From Aegilops tauschii subsp. strangulata (lineage: Eukaryota > Streptophyta > Magnoliopsida > Poales > Poaceae): a stretch of DNA of 64,000 bases. The first letter of the stretch is position 1. Each line of letters opens with the position of its first letter. The stretch covers positions 196,076,788-196,140,787 of the forward strand of contig NC_053036.3 in the NCBI RefSeq assembly GCF_002575655.3. Direction: 5' to 3'. The position numbers and the translations under genes are program-made. The notes under the pieces were generated by a model that saw only the letters and a program-made list of their open reading frames with translations, was not told the origin of the DNA and searched no databases. Shown here in pieces: positions 58,755 through 64,000 of the stretch.

Positions 58755-59227
58755 TGAGGGAGTCCTGGATTATGGGGTCCTAGGGCGTCCGGGCTACTGT
58801 GACGTGGGCCGGACTGATGGGCCATGAAGATACAAGACAGAAGACTTCCTCCCGTGTCCGGATGGGACTCTCCTTTACGTGGAAGGCAAGCTTGGCGTTC
58901 AGATATGAATATTCCTTCCTCTGTAAACCGACTCTGTACAACCCTAGGCCCCTCCGGTGTCTATATAAACCGGAGGGTTTAGTCCGTAGAGGATAATCAC
59001 CATCATACAGGCTAGACTTCTAGGGTTTAGCCATTACGATCTAGTGGTAGATCAACTCTTGTAATCCTGATATTCATCAAGATCAATCAAGCAGGAAGTA
59101 GGGTATTACCTCCATCGAGAGGGCCCGAACCTGGGTAAACATCGTGTCCTCCGTCTACTGTTACCATCGACCTTAGACGCACAGTTCGGGACCCCCTACC
59201 CGAGATCCACCGGTTTTGACACCGACA
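58755..59227 (+). repeat. T 5' LTR
   Basis: 473 bp, TGAGGGAGTCCTGG...TTTTGACACCGACA, with TATA box CTATATAAAC at 58961-58970 followed by a short leader. The putative primer site is TGGTGCTTTCATTGAGAG (59229-59246); I do not assign the tRNA. Confidence 0.85.
58961..58970 (+). promoter_or_regulatory. TATA box of T LTR
   Basis: CTATATAAAC in the middle of the LTR, between CCGGTGT and CCGGAGGG. Confidence 0.65.
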
Positions 59228-59274
59228 TTGGTGCTTTCATTGAGAGTTCCGCTGTGTCATCATCAGAAGGTTCG

Positions 59275-61824
59275 ATGGCTCCATCAGTCATCTACGACAA
59301 TGCTGCCCTGGGAGAGGTCTTTCTCCCCGAACAGATATTCGTATTTGGTGGCTTCGCACTGTGAGCCAACTCGCTTGGCCATCTAGAGCAGATCAACAGA
59401 TACGCCCCAGGTCACCAGATTAGTTTTGGAAATCTGGACTATGTCGCTGACATCCGAGGAGACTTGATCTTCCAAGGGTTCTCGACCCCAACCTCCGCTC
59501 TGGCCTTAGATCCGGAGCGCATCGCCAGGTCCGAAGACGGGATTCTTGAGCCCGCCGGACTATCTGCGGCCAGTAAGCCCAGTACGGGAGAGCCGAAGGA
59601 AGTAGTGTCACTGGCAACCATCATGAAGCCGGACACTTCTCTGGACGCTGGCTCCGAACCATCGGAGTCAGCATCGTGTGAGCTCGGCCAAGGAATCTCC
59701 TTCCGCCGTACTCCACGGACTCTCCTCTCCCTGGCCAAACCTCGCCTTTAAGCGAGGCTCTGGACTTGATGCCATCCCTCATCATTACAGAGGAGCAATG
59801 TCCGAACTACGCCCAGCCCGAACTAGGGGTTGAGAGCGGGGAATTTTACGTCCCACCCACCACCCACTTCATAGCCACTGTCGAGGACTTAACTGACATG
59901 CTCGATAACGGCTCTGAAGACATCGACGGTATGGACGATGATGCCGGAGAAGAGCAGGCCCAACACCCGCCGTTTACCGGACGCTGGACGGCCACCTCTT
60001 CGTATGACGTATACATGGTGGATACACCCAAAGAGGCTAACGGCGATAACGAGAAAAATCAAGTCGTAGATAAACCTCCTCAGATACAACCAAAGCGTCG
60101 ATGCCAGCGGCACCGCTCTAAATCACATCGCGGAAAAGACAGCAATACCGACACGAGAGACAACAATACTTCGGACGATGTCGAAGACCAAGAAGACCCC
60201 ATCGAGCCAATCTCCAAACAGGACGATCGGGAAGATGGGCAAGTTAGCCCTGATGAACAGGATGTAAACGAAGACTCAGAGGAAAGTAATTATCTGCCAC
60301 TCTCTGAGGATGAGGTGAGCCTCAGCGACAAAGACTTTATTGTGCCTGAGGAACCACTCGAGCAGGAGCGCTTTAAGCACCGGCTAATAGCCGCTACAAG
60401 GAGCCTAAAAAAGAATCAGCAGTAGCTTCAAGCTAATCAAGATCTACTCAACGACAGGTGGACTAATGTCCTGGCAGCCGAGGAATACGGCCTTGAGCGC
60501 CCAACCAAAAGTTACCCGAAGCGTAAACTGCTACCTCAATTCGACGACGAGGCACTAGAGCCCATACCATCAGCGCGTAACGCGGCTGACCGACCACCAC
60601 GCGGTCGGGACAAAACAGCAACTCAAGCCGAACACCAGCCCATACTACCTCGCCGTAAAGGTAGAGACACAACAGCTCGGGGATATACATATGACCTGCA
60701 GCAGGACCTGGAAAATAGAGCAGGTCAGACTAGATCAATCTACGGATCGCGGGGGCGTGCCTCGGCACGCGACGATGGCTATCTAGCCAGACTTGACAAG
60801 CATAACCACGTCCGGGCCAAACACCGCAGATGGACTCCATTCGAGCTACGTCGCGACTTGGCCCGATATAGAGGCGCCCCACACCCCCTCTGCTTCACTG
60901 ATGAAGTAATGGAACATGAATCCCAGAAGGGTATAAACCCGTGAATATCGAATCATATGATGGAACAACAGATCCCGCGGTATGGATTGAGGATTTTCTT
61001 CTCCATATTCATACGGCCCGCGGTGATGATCTCCATGCCATCAAATACCTCCCGCTAAAAATCAAGGGACCAGCTCGGCACTGGTTCAGCCTGCCAGAAA
61101 ACTCCATTGGCAGCTGGGAGGACTTGGAAGACGCCTTCCGCGACAACTTCCAAGGTACATACGTCCAACCTCCGGATGCCGATGACTTAAGTCACATAGT
61201 TCAACAACCCGGAGAGTCGGCCAAGAAATTCTAGACAAGGTTCCTAACTAAAAAGAACCAGATTGTCGACTGTCCAGATGCTGAAGCCCTAGCGGCCTTT
61301 AAGCATAGCATCCGCGACAAATGGCTCGCCCGACACCTCAGTCAAGAAAAGCCGAAGTCCATGGCAGCCCTCACGGCACTTATGACCCGCTTTTGCACGG
61401 GCGAAGATAGCTAGCTAGCCCGTAGCAATAATAATGCAAGCGAACCTGGCACCTCTGAAACCAGAAATAGCAACGACAAGCCCCGAGGCAACAGGCACAA
61501 GCGTCGAAGCAACGGTGACAATACCGATGACACGGCGGTCAACGCCGGATTCAGTGGCTCCAAGTCCGGCCAGCGGAAGAAGCCATTTAAAAGAAACAAT
61601 CCGGGCTCATCCAGCTTGGACCGCATACTCGATCGTCCATGTCAGATCCACGACACCCCTGATAAACCAACCAATCATACCAACAGAAGTTGTTGGGTCT
61701 TTAAACAAGCCGGCAAGTTAAATACCGAGAACAAGGAAAGGGGTCACAAAGTGAGGACGACGACAAGGAGCCCCGTCTACCAAACACAGGGCGACAGAAG
61801 AAGTCCCCCCCCCCCCAAGTTAAA
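59275..61824 (+). pseudogene. T gag
   Basis: ATG at 59275 (MAPSVIYDNAALGEVFLPEQ), with a TGA soon after GGFAL. Further pieces are 59464-59751, 59766-60425 (acidic, then basic KRRCQRHRSKSHRGK) and 60941-61234. The last has the gag domain: AVWIEDFLLHIHTARGDDL, LKIKGPARHWFSLPENSIG and FRDNFQGTYVQPPDADDL. It continues through KKNQIVDCPDAEALAAFKH to a Cys/His segment (CQIHDTPDKPTNHTNRSCW, about 61640-61690) in the place of a zinc knuckle. Stops at 60423, 61232 and near 61410 break it. A run of 11 C at 61807-61817 lies at the junction to protease. Gag would form the virus-like particle. Confidence 0.82.
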
Positions 61825-62497
61825 ATGCTGAACATGATATACATTACCCATATCCCCAAGAGGGAGCGCAAACGTGCACTCAGGGACGTCTACGCAATAG
61901 AGCCAGTCGCCCAAAAATTCAACCCATGGTCGTCCTGCCCGATCACCTTCGATCGCAGGGACCATCCGACCAGTATCCGTCATGGCGGTTCGGCCGCACT
62001 GGTCCTCGACCCAATCATCGATGGACTCCACCTCACGCGAGTCCTCATGGACGGTGGCAGCAGCCTCAACCTGCTCTATCAGGATAATGTCCGCAAGATG
62101 GGCATCGATCCATCAAGGATCAAGCCCACAAAAACTACCTTTAAAGGAGTAATACCAGGTGTAGAGGCCCGCTGCACAGGCTCAATCACATTGGAAGTTG
62201 TCTTCGGATCCCCGGACAACTTCCAAAGTGAAGCCTTGATCTTCGATATCATCCCCTTCTGAAGTGGCTGTCATGCACTACTCGGACGAACTGCATTTGC
62301 TCGATTCAATGCGGTGCCACACATGCTTATCTCAAACTCAAGATGCCCCGACCACGCGGTGTCATAACAGTCAATGAAAACACGGAACGCTCCCTCCGTA
62401 CCGAGGAGCACACCGCGGCCCTGGCAGCAGAAGTACAGAGCGGCCTTATCAAGCAGAATTTTAATTTAGCGGCCAAGCTCCCGGACACTGTCAAATG
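61825..62497 (+). pseudogene. T aspartic protease
   Basis: Open 61825-62262. A basic start (IPKRERKRALRDVYAIEP) precedes the retropepsin site LTRVLMDGGSSLNLLY (about 62030-62080). After one TGA at 62260-62262 the sequence continues SGCHALLGRTAFARFNAVPH, the closing motif of the fold. The frame fades near 62490. It would cleave the gag polyprotein. RT should follow in a full element but is missing. Confidence 0.8.
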
Positions 62498-63765
62498 AGT
62501 CCGGACTACTCCGCAGCTTCACAGTCCAGCTCGTCAGGAGTTTGACTAACAATTCGGCCTCCGTCTCAGTCCCGACCAAATGGCGGTGTACGTACCATGC
62601 GTACATAATTACACACTCAAAATACCATGGGCAAAGATGGAGGCATAACTCGATTGTGGTCCATAATACGGTTCGACCTTCCCCGGACACACATACTTTC
62701 CCTTTTCTTTTTATCCTTTTTAGGTTTCTTTCCCACAGGCCCCTCACGACGGCCCAATCATCGATCCTTTCGAAGGATGGATATACCAAGGTGGCAAGTA
62801 GCATAGACGTGTGGGGGGAATCACAAGGTGGTCTTCTTGACGATCACTCTACCTGTTTTCAGGACCCACACCCAGCTCCCCCTTGGTCTCGGCATGTTAA
62901 ATATCCCTGTTGCTTATCGCACTATTTGTACAAATATGCTTTGACGTATTAATCAAATTATAATGGAAACAGTTTGCGGCCCAACTTATGTGGCACTGGC
63001 TTACTACTTCATTTTATTTCGCTATTCTTATCGATTGCAACCGTACACTTTGGTATGCTTTAATTCACCAGGGGCTTCATTACGCTCCATACTACGACAA
63101 CAAAATCCGAACACTTTTTATAGTATAGTTCGGCACCCCGAATTTTGCATTATATGCATCGGCTCCGAATCATGCCTTTGGTCAATAGTTGGGTTGCCCG
63201 CCTCCTGTGCTTACTACCTTACGTTCCGTCCTATCGGCTAGGGTAGTAAAGGGAGAACTACTGCGATCGTGTTTCTGGTTTACTCGGATAAACACCTCAG
63301 TAGAGAAAGCCGAAAACTGACTGTCAAGATGCGGCGAGAGCTGGTCAGCTATTCGGAGGTTAAAATCTCTTGCGATTTTTTCCCGCATTATGCGACGGAT
63401 CGGCCTCCACCCGATCAGGTGTCTACAACACCCTAGTCCGGAATAACAAACACTAACTAGGGGCTGCGCCTACATTCCTATTGTCAAACTCCTATGGCTA
63501 AGTGAGGGTGATAAAGCCACATAGTCTGATTGCCTGGTTCACTGCGCTAAACACCTCCTTCAAGGACCAAACTCTTGGATCAAGAGTGTTTAGGTTTCAA
63601 CCCGAACACCCCCGTACTACCTACGTGGGGGCTGAAGCCGATGACTAGCCAACTCTCAGATTTAATAAAACGGCCGCACAAGAGGCAAAATTTTAAATAA
63701 ACAACCAGGATTATATTACATATCGGCTTTGTTTCATAATACAGGACGGGATAACATGAATGTAT
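62498..63765 (+). other. T 3' non-coding region
   Basis: No gene supported. AT-rich stretches alternate with Gypsy-like non-coding DNA; frames here are short and overlap on both strands. The region separates protease from the antisense frame. Confidence 0.6.
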
Positions 63766-64000
63766 TCATTCAAAGATAATGTGTTTTGCACACTGGCCCT
63801 CTACAATGCGGGATCCCTCCAGGACATCATCAAAATACAGCTCGGGCGTGCGGTGCTCCTTGCCCGCGGGCGGCCCCTCGATCGCAAGCTTGATGACGTT
63901 CATCTTCGCCCACTGCACCTTGACACGGGCGAAGGCCATCCGCGCACCTTCGATGCAGACCGACCGCTTGATGGCATCAAGCCGAGGGCAGGCATCGACC
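63766..64000 (-). CDS. Antisense frame in the T 3' region, partial
   Basis: On the minus strand a frame is open from the window edge (read from 63999) to TGA at 63766-63768, 77 residues without a stop; its start is outside. It includes CPRLDAIKRSVCIEGARMAF, VKVQWAKMNVIKLAIEGPP and ELYFDDVLEGSRIVEGQC. Base composition is strongly GC-rich at third positions in the upstream part, unlike the AT-rich DNA beside it, which supports real coding history. I do not recognise a family. Its position (antisense, 3' of gag-protease) parallels the B3 gene of N5. Confidence 0.6.
   Translation of the reverse strand, partial: VDACPRLDAIKRSVCIEGARMAFARVKVQWAKMNVIKLAIEGPPAGKEHRTPELYFDDVLEGSRIVEGQCAKHIIFE

Larger units (their letters stand above)
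51455..64000. mobile_element. CACTA DNA transposon, one end, runs off the window
   Basis: Starts CACTACTAGGGAAAAGCC, the terminal signature of CACTA elements, inside the RT of H. Only 51455-52258 is CACTA sequence here; the rest of this span is later insertions (Copia, Gypsy T). The 3-bp TSD would be TGC (51452-51454), but its partner is outside the window. No transposase is visible. Confidence 0.8.
58755..64000 (+). mobile_element. T: Gypsy element with gag-protease and an antisense frame, runs off the window
   Basis: LTR 58755-59227, with the preceding five bases ACAAG (58750-58754) as likely TSD; the other end is outside. Gag and protease are readable to about 62490. No RT, RNase H or integrase follows; instead there is a non-coding region and an antisense frame (63766 onward). 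Either a non-autonomous family or a deletion derivative. Confidence 0.85.

Noticed and set aside
62963..63241. 92-codon plus frame in the T 3' region
   Set aside because: AT-rich, no domain, overlapped by frames on the other strand; treated as spacer.

Overview
The window is transposable-element DNA from a large grass genome, most likely a Triticeae species (wheat, Aegilops or barley group). The signs are Gypsy elements with TGATACGTCTCC LTR ends and tRNA-Asp primer sites, a CACTA end, a Mutator-like element (MULE), a Copia element and a probable solo LTR of about 4.2 kb, all inserted into one another. I see no intact host gene outside a transposon, no rRNA or tRNA gene, and nothing prokaryotic. 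Family names were not searched; the Gypsy copies look like the Sabrina/WHAM (Athila-lineage) type, but this is only a resemblance.

Layout, resolved by target-site duplications (TSDs). A degraded host Gypsy (H, minus strand) survives in two pieces: integrase at 4854-5809 and RNase H plus the reverse transcriptase end at 50311-51454. H was hit on the left by N1 (1-4853, minus, cut by the window edge). It was hit in the middle by N2 (5810-50310, minus, TSD GTGGC) and on the right by a CACTA element (starts 51455). N2 was split by N3 (8000-45526, plus, TSD CCCTC). N3 was split twice: by a 12.4 kb MULE (10696-23109, TSD TTGAAGAAA) and by N4 (27824-43404, minus, TSD GGCAC). The MULE holds a 4.2 kb probable solo LTR (13827-18057, TSD AGGGT). 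N4 holds N5 (32049-40418, plus, TSD GATCC). On the right, the CACTA was split by a Copia element (52259-58754, minus), which was split by Gypsy T (58755 to the window end, plus). The deepest chain is H, N2, N3, N4, N5.

Coding content is element-encoded and mostly broken. N1, N2, N3 and T carry gag and/or aspartic protease but no reverse transcriptase or integrase in this window, so they probably used enzymes from other elements. N4 carries only an unrecognised reading frame. N5 is the only one with the full gag-protease-RT-RNase H-integrase order, and its RT catalytic motif is mutated to YVND. The Copia element keeps RT and RNase H and has a long extra reading frame downstream of pol, behind its own TATA box. 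The MULE has a degenerate transposase with recognisable DNA-binding, catalytic, SWIM and CCHC parts. It also has an apparently intact two-exon GRF-type zinc-finger gene and an unknown minus-strand frame near its right end.

The most interesting items are genes carried by the transposons that do not belong to the basic replication set. These are an antisense B3-domain pseudogene between pol and the 3' LTR of N5, and an open antisense frame in the 3' region of T that runs off the window. The MULE passenger genes and the Copia extra gene with its own promoter belong here too. Several non-coding modules also recur in different Gypsy families: a stem-loop beside the polypurine tract, a GC-rich palindrome near the LTR promoters, and a spaced ATAAGTGAAGC motif.
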